DNA of 64,000 bases from Thereva unica (lineage: Eukaryota; Arthropoda; Insecta; Diptera; Therevidae): NCBI GenBank assembly GCA_949987705.1, contig CATLJY010000192.1, positions 1 through 64,000 on the forward strand, given 5' to 3'. Shown in pieces: positions 51,113 through 63,659 of this stretch; within the stretch, counting starts at the first letter, position 1, and the number at the start of each line of letters is the position of its first letter. Made by a program: the position numbers and the translations under genes. The notes beneath the pieces are model-generated. The model saw nothing but the letters and a program-made list of their open reading frames with translations. It did no database searches and had not been told where the DNA came from.

Positions 51113-53659
51113 TTTAGTTATTTTCGAAGAATTCGATGAATGTAACTTTATTTCGATGAATTAAGTGAATTTAAGTTAATTCGACGTATTCGATTAATGT
51201 AACTTAAATTCGATGTATTAAGTGAATTTAAGTTATTTTCGGTGTATTCGAAGAATGTAACTTAATTTCGATGAATTGAGTGAATTTAAGTTAGTTTCGA
51301 TGTATTCGATGAATGTAACTTAAGTTTGATGAAATACGTGAATTTAAGTTATTTCCGATGTATTCGATGAATGTATCTTAATTTCAATGAATTAAGTGAA
51401 GCTAAGTTATTTACGATGTATTTGATGAATGTAACTTAATTTCGATGAATTAAGTGAATTTAAGTTATTGTCGATGTATTCGATGAATGTAAATTAATTT
51501 CGATGTATTAAGTGAATTTAAGTTATTTTCGGTGTATTCGATGAATGTAACTTAATTTCGATGAATTAAGTGAATTTATATTATTGTCGATGTATTCGAT
51601 GAATGTAACTTAATTTCGTTGTATTAAGTGAATTTAAGTTATTTTCGGTTTTTTCGATGAATGTAACTTAAATTCGATGTATTAAGTGAATTTAAGTTAT
51701 TTTCGGTGTATTCGATGAATGTAACTTAATTTCGATGAATTAAGTGAATTTAAGTTAGTTTCGATGTATTCGATGAATGTAACTTAATTTCGATGAATTA
51801 AGTGAATTTAAGTTATTTTCGATGTATTCGATGAATGTAAATTAATTTCGATGAATTAAGTGAATTTAAGTTATTGTCGATGTATTCGATAAATGTAACT
51901 TAATTTCGATTGATTAAGTGAATTTAAGTTATTTTCGATGTATTCGATGAGTGTAACTTAATTTCGATGAAATAAGTGAATTTAGTTATTTTCGAAGAAT
52001 TCGATGAATGTAACTTTATTTCGATGAATTAAGTGAATTTAAGTTAATTCGATGTATTCGATGAATGTAACTAAAATTCGATGTATTAAGTGAATTTAAG
52101 TTATTTTCGGTGTATTCGATGAATGTAACTTAATTTCGACGAATTAAGTGAATTTAAGTTATTTTCGGTGTATTCGATGAATGTAACTTAATTTCGATGA
52201 ATTAAGTGAATTTAAGTTAGTTTCGATGTAATCGATGAATGTAACTTAATTTCGATGAATTAAGTGAATTTAAGTTATTTTCGATGTGTTCGATGAATGT
52301 AACTTAATTTCGATGAATTAGGAGAAACTAAGTTATTTCCGATGTATTCGAAGAATGTAACTTAATTTCGATGAATTAAGTGAATTTAAGTTATTGTCGA
52401 TGTATTCGATGAATGTAACTTAATTTCGCTGTATTAAGTGAATTTAAGTTATTTTCGAGGTGTTCGATGAATGTAACTTAGTTTCGCTGAATTAACTGAA
52501 TTTAAGTTATTTTCGATGTATTCGATGAATGTAACTTAATTTCGACGAATTAAGTGAATTTAAGTTATTTTCGGTGTATTCGATGAATGTAACTTAATTT
52601 CGATGAATTAAGTGAATTTAAGTTAGTTTCGATGTATTCGATGAATGTAACTTAATTTCGATGAATTAAGTGAATTTAAGTTATTTTCGATGTATTCGAT
52701 GAATGTAACTTAATTTCGATGAATTAAGTGAATTTAAGTTATTGTCGATGCTTTTCGATAAATGTAACTTAATTTCGATTGAATAAGTGAATTTAAGTTA
52801 TTTTCGATGTATTCGATGAATGTAACTTAATTTCGATGAAATAAGTGAATTTAGTTATTTTCGAAGAATTCGATGAATGTAACTTTATTTCGATGAATTA
52901 AGTGAATTTAAGTTAATTCGACGTATTCGATGAATGTAACTTAAATTCGATGTATTAAGTGAATTTAAGTTATTTTCGGTGTATTCGATGAATGTAACTT
53001 AATTTCGATGAATTAAGTGAATTTAAGTTAGTTTCGATGTATTCGATGAATGTAACTTAATCTCGATGAAATAAGTGAATTTAAGTTATTTCCGATGTAT
53101 TCGATGAATGTAACTTAATTTCGATGAATTAAGTGAATTTAAGTTAGTTTCGATGTATTCGATGAATGTAACTTAAGTTTGATGAAATAAGTGAATTTAA
53201 GTTATTTCCGATGTATTCGATGAATGTATCTTAATTTCAATGAATTAAGTGAAGCTAAGTTATTTACGATGTATTTGATGAAACTAACTTAATTTCGATG
53301 AATTAAGTGAATTTAAGTTATTGTCGATGTATTCGATGAATGTAAATTAATTTCGATGTATTAAGTGAATTTAAGTTATTTTCGGTGTATTCGATGAATG
53401 TAACTTAATTTCGATGAATTAAGTGAATTTATATTATTGTCGATGTATTCGATGAATGTAACTTAATTTCGATGAATTAAGTGAATTTAAGTTATTTTCG
53501 ATGTATTCGATGAATGTAACTTAATTTCGATGAATTAAGTGAATTTAAGTTATTGTCGATGTATTCGATAAATGTAACTTAATTTCGATTGATTAAGTGA
53601 ATTTAAGCTATTTTCGATGTATTCGATGAGTGTAACTTAATTTCGATGAAATAAGTGAA
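51113..53659 (+). repeat. Short higher-order series, about 868, 869 and 810 bp
   Basis: The TTTAG/CGAAGAATTCG/ACTTTAT monomer recurs at 51,113, 51,981, 52,850 and 53,660. The first two spacings equal 15 monomers less about two bases, as expected when each unit contains two 57-bp monomers. The middle unit differs in content. The TTTACGATGTATTTGATG monomer (51,405 and 53,258) gives a period of 1,853 bp, so the series looks like alternating unit types. This monomer is otherwise confined to block alpha. Confidence 0.7.
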
Positions 53660-55591
53660 TTTAGTTATTTTCGAAGAATTCGATGAATGTAACTTTATTT
53701 CGATGAATTAAGTGAATTTAAGTTAATTCGATGTATTCGATGAATGTAACTAAAATTCGATGTATTAAGTGAATTTAAGTTATTTTCGGTGTATTCGATG
53801 AATGTAACTTAATTTCGATGAATTAAGTGAATTTAAGTTAGTTTCGATGTATTCGATGAATGTAACTTAATTTCGATGTAATAAGTGAATTTAAGTTATT
53901 TCCGATGTATTCAATGAATGTAACTTAATTTCGATGAATTAAGTGAAGCTAAGTTATTTCCGATGTATTCGATGAATGTAACTTAATTTCGATGAATTAA
54001 GTGAATTTAAGTTATTGTCGATGTATTCGATGAATGTAAATTAATTTCGATGTATTAAGTGAATTTAAGTTATTTTCTATGTGTTCGATGAATGTAACTT
54101 AAATTCGATGTATTAAGTGAATTTAAGTTATTTTCGGTGTATTCGATGAATGTAACTTAATTTCGATGAAATAAGTGAATTTAAGTTATTTCCGATGTAT
54201 TCGATGAATGTAACTTAATTTCGATGAATTAAGTGAATTTAAGTTATTGTCGATGTATTCGATGAATGTAAATTAATTTCGATGTATTAAGTGAATTTAA
54301 GTTATTTTCGGTGTATTCGATGAATGTAACTTAATTTCGATGAATTAAGTGAATTTAAGTTATTTTCGATGTATTCGATGAATGTAAATTAATTTCGATG
54401 AATTAAGTGAATTTAAGTTATTTTCGATGTATGCGATGAATGTAACTTAATTTCGCTGAATTAACTGAATTTAAGTTATTTTCGGTGTATTCGATGAATG
54501 TAACTTAATTTCGATGAATTAAGTGAACTTAAGCTATTTTCGATGTATTCGATGAATGTAACTTAATTTAAGTTATTTTCGATGTATTCGATGAATGTAA
54601 CTTAATTTCGATGAAACAAGAGAATTTAAGTTATTTCCGATGTATTCGATGAATGTAACTTAATTTCGATGAATTAAGTGAATTTAAGTTATTTTCAATG
54701 TATTCGATGAATGTAACTTAATTTCGATGAATTAAATGAACTTAAGCTATTTTCGATGTATTCGATGAATGTAACTTAATTTAAGTTATTTTCGATGTAT
54801 TCGATGAATGTAACTTAATTTCGATGAAACAAGAGAATTTAAGTTATTTTCGATGTTTTCGATGACTGTAACTTAATTTTGATGTATTAAGTGAATTCAA
54901 GTTATTTTCGATGTATTCGATGAATGTAACTTAATTTCGATGAATTAAGTGAAGCTAAGTTATTTCCGATGTATTCGATGAATGTAACTTAATTTCGATG
55001 AATTAAGTGAATTTAAGTTATTGTCGATGTATTCGATGAATGTAACTTAATTTCGTTGTATGAAGTGAATTTAAGTTATTTTCGGTGTATTCGATGAATG
55101 TAACTTAATTTCGATGAATTAAGTGAATTTAAGTTATTTTCGATGTATTCGATGAATGTAACTTAATTTCGATGAATTAAGTGAATTTAAGTTATTGTCG
55201 ATGTATTCGATGAATGTAACATAATTTCGTTGTATTAAGTGAATTTAAGTTATCTTCGATGTGTTCGATGAATGTAACTTAATTTCGCTGAATTAACTGA
55301 GTTTAAGTTATTTTCGATGTATTCGATGAATGTAACTTAATTTCGATGAATTAGGTGAATTTAAGTTAGTTTCGATGTATTCGATGAATATAACTTAATT
55401 TCGATGAATTAAGTGAATTTAAGTTATTTTCGATGTATTCGATGAATGTAACTTAATTTCGATGAATTAAGTGAATTTAAGTTACTGTCGATGTATTCGA
55501 TAAATGTAACTTAATTTCGATTGATTAAGTGAATTTAAGTTATTTTCGATGTATTCGATGAATGTAACTTAATTTCGATGAAATAAGTGAA
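53660..55591 (+). repeat. Variant-monomer region joining two repeat series
   Basis: Marker order resembles 1.57-3.46 kb: paired 57-bp monomers, GATGTAATAAG, TATTCAATG, GAAGCTAAG, ATTGTCG, TATGCGATG, GAACTTAAGC, the short monomer, GACTGTAAC, GTTGTATGAAG, TTATCTTCG and TTAGGTG. A 213-bp local duplication lies inside. No gene-like or unique sequence is present. Confidence 0.7.
54568..54845 (+). repeat. 213-bp local tandem duplication
   Basis: A 39-bp short monomer (54,568) followed by a GAAACAAGAGAA monomer recurs 213 bp later (54,781 and 54,820), exactly three full monomers plus one short one. The AAACAAG variant was seen only in these two places. The second copy changes within its first full monomer to the CGATGTTTTCGATGACTG type. 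Confidence 0.82.
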
Positions 55592-55741
55592 TTTAGTTAT
55601 TTTCGAAGGATTCGATGAATGTAACTTTATTTCAATGAATTAAGTGAATTTAAGTTAATTCGATGTATTCGATGAATGTAACTTAAATTCGATGTATTAA
55701 GTGAATTTAAGTTATTTTCGGTGTATTCGATGAATGTAACT

Positions 55742-57680
55742 TAATTTCGATGAATTAAGTGAATTTAAGTTAGTTTCGATGTATTCGATGAATGTAACTT
55801 AATTTCGATGAAATAAGTGAATTTAAGTTATTTCCGATGTATTTGATGAATGTAACTTAATTTCGATGAATTAAGTGAAGCTAAGTTATTTCCGATGTAT
55901 TCGATGAATGTAACTTAATTTCGATGAATTAAGTGAATTTAAGTTATTGTCGATGTATTCGATGAATGTAAATTAATTTCGATGTATTAAGTGAATTTAA
56001 GTTATTTTCTATGTGTTCGATGAATGTAACTTAAATTCGATGTATTAAGTGAATTTAAGTTATTTTCGGTGTATTCGATGAATGTAACTTAATTTCGATG
56101 AATTAAGTGAATTTAAGTTAGTTTCGATGTATTCGATGAATGTAAACTAATTTCGATGAAATAAGTGAATTTAAGTTATTTCCGATGTATTCGATGAATT
56201 AAGTGAATTTAAGTTATTGTCGATGTATTCGATGAATGTAAATTAATTTCGATGTATTAAGAGAATTTAAGTTATTTTCGGTGTATTCGATGAATGTAAC
56301 TTAATTTCGATGAATTAAGTGAATTTAAGTTATTTTCGATGTATGCGATGAATGTAACTTAATTTCGCTGAATTAACTGAATTTAAGTTATTTTCGGTGT
56401 ATTCGATGAATGTAACTTAATTTCGATGAATTAAGTGAACTTAAGCTATTTTCCATGTATTCGATGAATGTAACTTAATTTAAGTTATTTTCGATGTATT
56501 CGATGAATGTAACTTAATTTCGATGAATTAAGTGAATTTAAGTTATTTTCGATGCATTCGATGAATGTAACTTAACTTCGATGAATTAAGTGAATTTGAG
56601 TTATTTCCGATGTATTCGATGAATGTATCATAATTTCGATGAATTAAGTGAATTTAAGATATTTTCGATGCATTCGATGAATGTAACTTAACTTCGATGA
56701 ATTAAGTGAATTTGAGTTATTTCCGATGTATTCGATGAATGTAACATAATTTCGATGAATTAAGTGAATTTAAGTTAGTTTCGATGTATTCGATGAATGT
56801 AACTTAATTTCGATGAAATAAGTGAATTTAAGTTATTTCCGATGTATTTGATGAATGTAACTTAATTTCGATGAATTAAGTGAAGCTAAGTTATTTCCGA
56901 TGTATTCGATGAATGTAACTTAATTTCGATGAATTAAGTGAATTTAAGTTATTGTCGATGTATTCGATGAATGTAAATTAATTTCGATGTATTAAGTGAA
57001 TTTAAGTTATTTTCTATGTGTTCGATGAATGTAACTTAAATTCGATGTATTAAGTGAATTTAAGTTATTTTCGGTGTATTCGATGAATGTAACTTAATTT
57101 CGATGAATTAAGTGAATTTAAGTTAGTTTCGATGTATTCGATGAATGTAAACTAATTTCGATGAAATAAGTGAATTTAAGTTATTTCCGATGTATTCGAT
57201 GAATGTAACTTAATTTCGATGAATTAAGTGAATTTAAGTTATTGTCGATGTATTCGATGAATGTAAATTAATTTCGATGTATTAAGAGAATTTAAGTTAT
57301 TTTCGGTGTATTCGATGAATGTAACTTAATTTCGATGAATTAAGTGAATTTAAGTTATTTTCGATGTATGCGATGAATGTAACTTAATTTCGCTGAATTA
57401 TCTGAATTTAAGTTATTTTCGGTGTATTCGATGAATGTAACTTAATTTCGATGAATTAAGTGAACTTAAGCTATTTTCGATGTATTCGATGAATGAAACT
57501 TAATTTAAGTTATTTTCGATGTATTCGATGAATGTAACTTAATTTCGATGAATTAAGTGAATTTAAGTTATTTTCGATGCATTCGATGAATGTAACTTAA
57601 CTTCGATGAATTAAGTGAATTTGAGTTATTTCCGATGTATTCGATGAATGTAACATAATTTCGATGAATTAAGTGAATTT
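55742..57680 (+). repeat. 1,025-bp tandem duplication
   Basis: About 55,742-56,655 is repeated at about 56,747-57,680. Short monomers at 56,480 and 57,505 and ATTGTCG/TTAAGAGA at 56,217 and 57,242 are 1,025 bp apart (17 full monomers plus one 39-bp monomer). TATTTGATG at 55,841 and 56,846 is only 1,005 bp apart, because the left copy lost 20 bp near 56,193. Both carry the otherwise rare GTAAACTAAT ending. Confidence 0.83.
56540..56755 (+). repeat. 116-bp (two-monomer) duplication
   Basis: The pair of monomers with GCATTCG/TTAAC and TTTGAG/CATAAT occurs twice in a row, at about 56,554 and 56,670, while elsewhere it is single. The first copy ends GTATCATAAT, the second GTAACATAAT. It sits at the junction between the two 1,025-bp copies. 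Confidence 0.78.
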
Positions 57681-60600
57681 AAGTTATTGTCGATGTATTC
57701 GATGAATGTAAATTAATTTCGATGTATTAAGTGAATTTAAGTTATTTTCTATGTGTTCGATGAATGTAACTTAAATTCGATGTATTAAGTGAATTTAAGT
57801 TATTTTCGGTGTATTCGATGAATGTAACTTAATTTCGATGAAATAAGAGAATTTAGGTTATTTCCGATGTATTCGATGAATGTAACTTAATTTAGATGAA
57901 TTAAGTGAATTTAAGTTATTTTCAATGTACTCGATGAATGTAACTTAATTTCGATTTATTAAGTGAATTTAAGTTATTTTCGATGTTTCCGATGACTGTA
58001 ACTTAATTTTGATGTATTAAGTGAATTTAAGTTATTTTCGATGTATTCGATGAATGTATCTTAATTTCGATGTATTAAGTGAATTTAAGTTATTTTCAAT
58101 GTATTCGATGAATGTAACTTAATTTCGATTAATTAAGTGAAGCTAAGTTATTTCCGATGTATTCGATGAATGTAACTTAATTTCGATGAATTAAGTGAAT
58201 TTAAGTTATTTTCGATGTATTCGATGAATGTAACTTAATTTCGATGAATTAAGTGAATTTAAGTTATTGTCGATGTATTCGATGAATGTAACTTAATTTC
58301 GTTGTATTAAGTGAATTTAAGTCATCTTCGACGTGTTCGATGAATGTAACTTAATTTCGCTGAATTAACTGAGTTTAAGTTATTTTCGATGTATTCGATG
58401 AATGTAACTTAATTTCGACGAATTAAGTGAATTTAAGTTATTTTCGATGTATTCGATAAATGTAACTTAATTTCGATGAATTAAGTGAATTTAAGTTATT
58501 TTCTATGTGTTCGATGAATGTAACTTAAATTCGATGTATTAAGTGAATTTAAGTTATTTTCGGTGTATTCGATGAATGTAACTTAATTTCGATGAATTAG
58601 GTGAATTTAAGTTAGTTTCGATGTATTCGATGAATATAACTTAATTTCGATGAATTAAGTGAATTTAAGTTATTTTCGATGTATTCGATGAATGTAACTT
58701 AATTTCGATGAATTAAGTGAATTTAAGTTACTGTCGATGTATTCGATAAATGTAACTTAATTTCGATTGATTAAGTGAATTTAAGTTATTTTCGATGTAT
58801 TCGATGAATGTAACTTAATTTCGATGAAATAAGTGAATTTAAGTTATTTTCGGTGTAATCGATGAATGTAACTTAATTTCGATGAATTAAGTGAATTTAA
58901 GTTAATTCGATGTATTCGATGAATGTAACTTAAATTCGATGTATTAAGTGAATTTAAGTTATTTTCGGTGTATTCGATGAATGTAACTTAATTTCGATGA
59001 ATCAAGTGAATTTAAGTTAGTTTCGATGTATTCGATGAATGTAACTTAATTTCGATGAAATAAGTGAATTTAAGTTATTTCCGATGTATTCGATGAATGT
59101 AACTTAATTTCGATCAATTAAGTGAAGCTAAGTTATTTTCTATGTATTCGATGAATGTATCTTAATTTCGATGTATTAAGTGAATTTAAGTTATTTTCAA
59201 TGTATTCGATGAATGTAACTTAATTTCGAAGAATTAAGTGAATTTAAGTTATTGTCGATGTATTCGATGAATGTAACTTAATTTCGTTGTATGAAGTGAA
59301 TTTAAGTTATTTTCGGTGTATTCGATGAATGTAACTTAATTTCGATGAATTAAGTGAATTTAAGTTATTTTCGATGTATTCGATGAATGTAACTTAATTT
59401 CGATGAATTAAGTGAATTTAAGTTATTGTCGATGTATTCGATGAATGTAACTTAATTTCGTTGTATTAAGTGAATTTAAGTTATCTTCGACGTGTTCGAT
59501 GAATGTAACTTAATTTCGCTGAATTAACTGAGTTTAAGTTATTTTCGATGTTTTCGATGAATGTAACTTAATTTCTACGAATTAAGTGAATTTAAGTTAT
59601 TTTCGATGTATTCGATGAATGTAACTTAATTTCGATTAATTAAGTGAAGCTAAGTTATTTCCGATGTATTTGATGAATGTAACTTAATTTCGATGAATTA
59701 AGTGAATTTAAGTTATTTTCGATGTATTCGATGAATGTAACTTAATTTCGATGAATTAAGTGAAGCTAAGTTATTTTCTATGTATTCGATGAATGCATCT
59801 TAATTTCGATGTATTAAGTGAATTTAAGTTATTTTCTATGTGTTCGATGAATGTAACTTAAATTCGATGTATTAAGTGAATTTAAGTTATTTTCGGTGTA
59901 TTCGATGAATGTAACTTAATTTCGATGAATTAGGTGAATTTAAATTAGTTTCGATGTATTCGATGAATATAACTTAATTTCGATGAATTAAGTGAATTTA
60001 AGTTATTTTCGATGTATTCGATGAATGTAACTTAATTTGGATGAATTAAGTGAATTTAAGTTACTGTCGATGTATTCGATAAATGTAACTTAATTTCGAT
60101 TGAGTAAGTGAATTTAAGTTATTTTCGATGTATTCGATGAATGTAACTTAATTTCGATGAAATAAGTGAATTTAAGTTATTTTCGGTGTAATCGATGAAT
60201 GTAACTTAATTTCGATGAATTAAGTGAATTTAAGTTAATTCGATGTATTCGATGAATGTAACTTAAATTCGATGTATTAAGTGAATTTAAGTTATTTTCG
60301 GTGTATTCGATGAATGTAACTTTATTTCGATGAATTAAGTGAATTTAAGTTAGTTTCGATGTATTCGATGAATGTAACTTAATTTCGATGAAATAAGTGA
60401 ATTTAAGTTATTTCCGATGTATTCGATGAATGTAACTTAATTTCGATGAATTAAGTGAAGCTAAGTTATTTCCGATGTATTCGATGAATGTAACTTAATT
60501 TCGATGAATTAAGTGAATTTAAGTTATTGTCGATGTATTCGATGAATGTAAATTAATTTCGATGTATTAAGTGAATTTAAGTTATTTTCTATGTGTTCGA

Positions 60601-61240
60601 TGAATGTAACTTAAATTCGATGTATTAAGTGAATTTAAGTTATTTTGGGTGTATTCGATGAATGTAACTTAATTTCGATGAATTAAGTGAATTTAAGTTA
60701 GTTTCGATGTATTCGAAGAATGTAACCTAATTTCGATGAAATAAGTGAATTTAAGTTATTTCCGATGTATTCGATGAATGTAACTTAATTTCGATGAATT
60801 AAGTGAATTTAAGTTATTGTCGATGTATCGATGAATGTAAATTAATTTCGATGTATTAAGAGAATTTAAGTTATTTTCGGTGTATTCGATGAATGTAACT
60901 TAATATCGATGAATTAAGTGAATTTAAGTTATTTTCGATGTATTCGATGAATGTAAATTAATTTCGATGAATTAAGTGAATTTAAGTTATTTTCGATGTA
61001 TGCGAGGAATGTAACTTAATTTCGCTGAATTAACTGAATTTAAGTTATTTTCGGTGTATTCGATGAATGTAACTTAATTTCGATGAATTAAGTGAACTTA
61101 AGCTATTTTCGATGTATTCGATGAATGTAACTTAATTTAAGTTATTTTCGATGTATTCGATGAATGTAACTTAATTTCGATGAATTAAGTGAATTTAAGT
61201 TATTTTCGATGCATTCGATGAATGTAACTTAAATTCGATG
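57681..61240 (+). repeat. Mosaic region with 1,333-bp spacing
   Basis: Variants known from several other blocks appear in new combinations. TTAGGTG (58,597 and 59,930) and TGTAATCGATG (58,855 and 60,188) pairs are both 1,333 bp apart, 23 monomers less one base, showing a tandem copy. TTCGATTAATTAAG monomers lie at 58,124 and 59,631. A short monomer lies at 61,137. Near 60,827 one T is missing in GTATCGATG. Confidence 0.68.
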
Positions 61241-61543
61241 TATTAAGTGAATTTAAGTTATTTTCGGTGTATTCGATGAATGTAACGTAATTTCGATGAA
61301 TTAAGTGAATTTAAGTTAGTTTCGATGTATTCGAAGAATGTAACCTAATTTCGATGAAATAAGTGAATTTAAGTTATTTCCGATGTATTCGATGAATGTA
61401 ACTTAATTTCGATGAATTAAGTGAATTTAAGTTATTGTCGATGTATTCGATGAATGTAAATTAATTTCGATGTATTAAGAGAATTTAAGTTATTTTCGGT
61501 GTATTCGATGAATGTAACTTAATTTCGATGAATTAAGTGAATT
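60610..61543 (+). repeat. About 619-bp spaced local duplication
   Basis: A rare TATTCGAAGAATGTAACC variant (CGAAG at 60,714 and 61,332) and ATTGTCG/TTAAGAGA (60,817 and 61,435) repeat at 618 bp. That equals ten full monomers plus one 39-bp monomer, less one base deleted in the left copy. Homology covers only about 300 bp on each side. Confidence 0.7.
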
Positions 61544-61869
61544 TAAGTTAGTTTCGATGTATTCGATGAATGTAACTTAATTTCGATGAAATAAGTGAAT
61601 TTAAGTTATTTCCGATGTATTCGATGAATGTAACTTAATTTCGATGAATTAAGTGAATTTAAGTTAATTCGATGTATTCGATGAATGTAACTTAAATTCG
61701 ATGTATTAAGTGAATTTAAGTTATTTTCGGTGTATTCGATGAATGTAACTTAATTTCGATGAATTAAGTGAATTTAAGTTAGTTTCGATGTATTCGATGA
61801 ATGTAACTTAATTTCGATGAAATAAGTGAATTTAAGTTATTTCCGATGTATTCGATGAATGTAACTTAA

Positions 61870-63650
61870 TTTCGATGAATTAAGTGAAGCTAAGTTATTT
61901 TCTATGTGTTCGATGAATGTAACTTAAATTCGATGTATTAAGTGAATTTAAGTTATTTTCGGTGTATTCGATGAATGTAACTTAATTTCGATGAATTAAG
62001 TGAATTTAAGTTAGTTTCGATGTATTCGATGAATGTAACTTAATTTCGATGAAATAAGTGAATTTAAGTTATTTCCGATGTATACGATGAATGTAACTTA
62101 ATTTCGATGAATTAAGTGAAGCTAAGTTATTTTCTATGTGTTCGATGAATGTAACTTAAATTCGATGTATTAAGTGAATTTAAGTTATTTTCGGTGTATT
62201 CGATGAATGTAACTTAATTTCGATGAATTAAGTGAATTTAAGTTAATTCGATGTATTCGATGAATGTAACTTAAATTCGATGTTTTAAGTGAATTTAAGT
62301 TATTTTCGGTGTATTCGATGAATGTAACTTAATTTCGATGAATTAAGTGAATTTAAGTTAATTCGATGTATTCGATGAATGTAACTTAAATTCGATGTAT
62401 TAAGTGAATTTAAGTTATTTTCGGTGTATTCGATGAATGTAACTTAATTTCGATGAATTAAGTGAATTTAAGTTAGTTTCGATGTATTCGATGAATGTAA
62501 CTTAATTTCGATGAAATAAGTGAATTTAAGTTATTTCCGATGTATTCGATGAATGTAACTTAATTTCGATGAATTAAGTGAAGCTAAGTTATTTTCTATG
62601 TGTTCGATGAATGTAACTTAATTTCGATGAATTAAGTGAATTTAAGTTATTGTCGATGTATTCGATGAATGTAAATTAATTTCGATGTATTAAGTGAATT
62701 TAAGTTATTTTCTATGTGTTCGATGAATGTTACTTAAATTCGATGTATTAAGTGAATTTAAGTTATTTTCTATGTGTTCGATGAATGTAACTTAAATTCG
62801 ATGTATTAAGTGAATTTAAGTTATTTTCGGTGTATTCGATGAATGTAACTTAATTTCGATGAATTAAGTGAATTTAAGTTAGTTTCGATGTATTCGATGA
62901 ATGTAACTTAATTTCGATGAAATAAGTGAATTTAAGTTATTTCCGATGTATACGATGAATGTAACTTAATTTCGATGAATTAAGTGAAGCTAAGTTATTT
63001 TCTATGTGTTCGATGAATGTAACTTAAATTCGATGTATTAAGTGAATTTAAGTTATTTTCGGTGTATTCGATGAATGTAACTTAATTTCGATGAATTAAG
63101 TGAATTTAAGTTAATTCGATGTATTCGATGAATGTAACTTAAATTCGATGTTTTAAGTGAATTTAAGTTATTTTCGGTGTATTCGATGAATGTAACTTAA
63201 TTTCGATGAATTAAGTGAATTTAAGTTAATTCGATGTATTCGATGAATGTAACTTAAATTCGATGTATTAAGTGAATTTAAGTTATTTTCGGTGTATTCG
63301 ATGAATGTAACTTAATTTCGATGAATTAAGTGAATTTAAGTTAGTTTCGATGTATTCGATGAATGTAACTTAATTTCGATGAAATAAGTGAATTTAAGTT
63401 ATTTCCGATGTATTCGATGAATGTAACTTAATTTCGATGAATTAAGTGAAGCTAAGTTATTTTCTATGTGTTCGATGAATGTAACTTAATTTCGATGAAT
63501 TAAGTGAATTTAAGTTATTGTCGATGTATTCGATGAATGTAAATTAATTTCGATGTATTAAGTGAATTTAAGTTATTTTCTATGTGTTCGATGAATGTTA
63601 CTTAATTTCGATGTATTAAGTGAATTTAAGTTATTTTCGGTGTATTCGAT
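61870..63650 (+). repeat. 868-bp tandem duplication at the right end
   Basis: TATACGATG (62,081 and 62,949), the TGTTTTAAGTG monomer (about 62,282 and 63,150) and the GAATGTTACTTAA variant (62,729 and 63,597) all repeat at 868 bp. The unit is 15 monomers, two of them the 57-bp GTTAATTCG form. Because these rare variants were seen only in this pair, the duplication looks young. After about 63,600 the copies begin to differ (ACTTAATTTCG against ACTTAAATTCG). Confidence 0.82.
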
Positions 63651-63659
63651 GAATGTAAC

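Noticed and set aside
52741..52765. One-base insertion in GATGCTTTTCGATAAATG as a functional change
   Set aside because: It is a lone extra base in a T run, equally explained by slippage or base-calling error; similar lone extras occur near 4,511 and 33,297.
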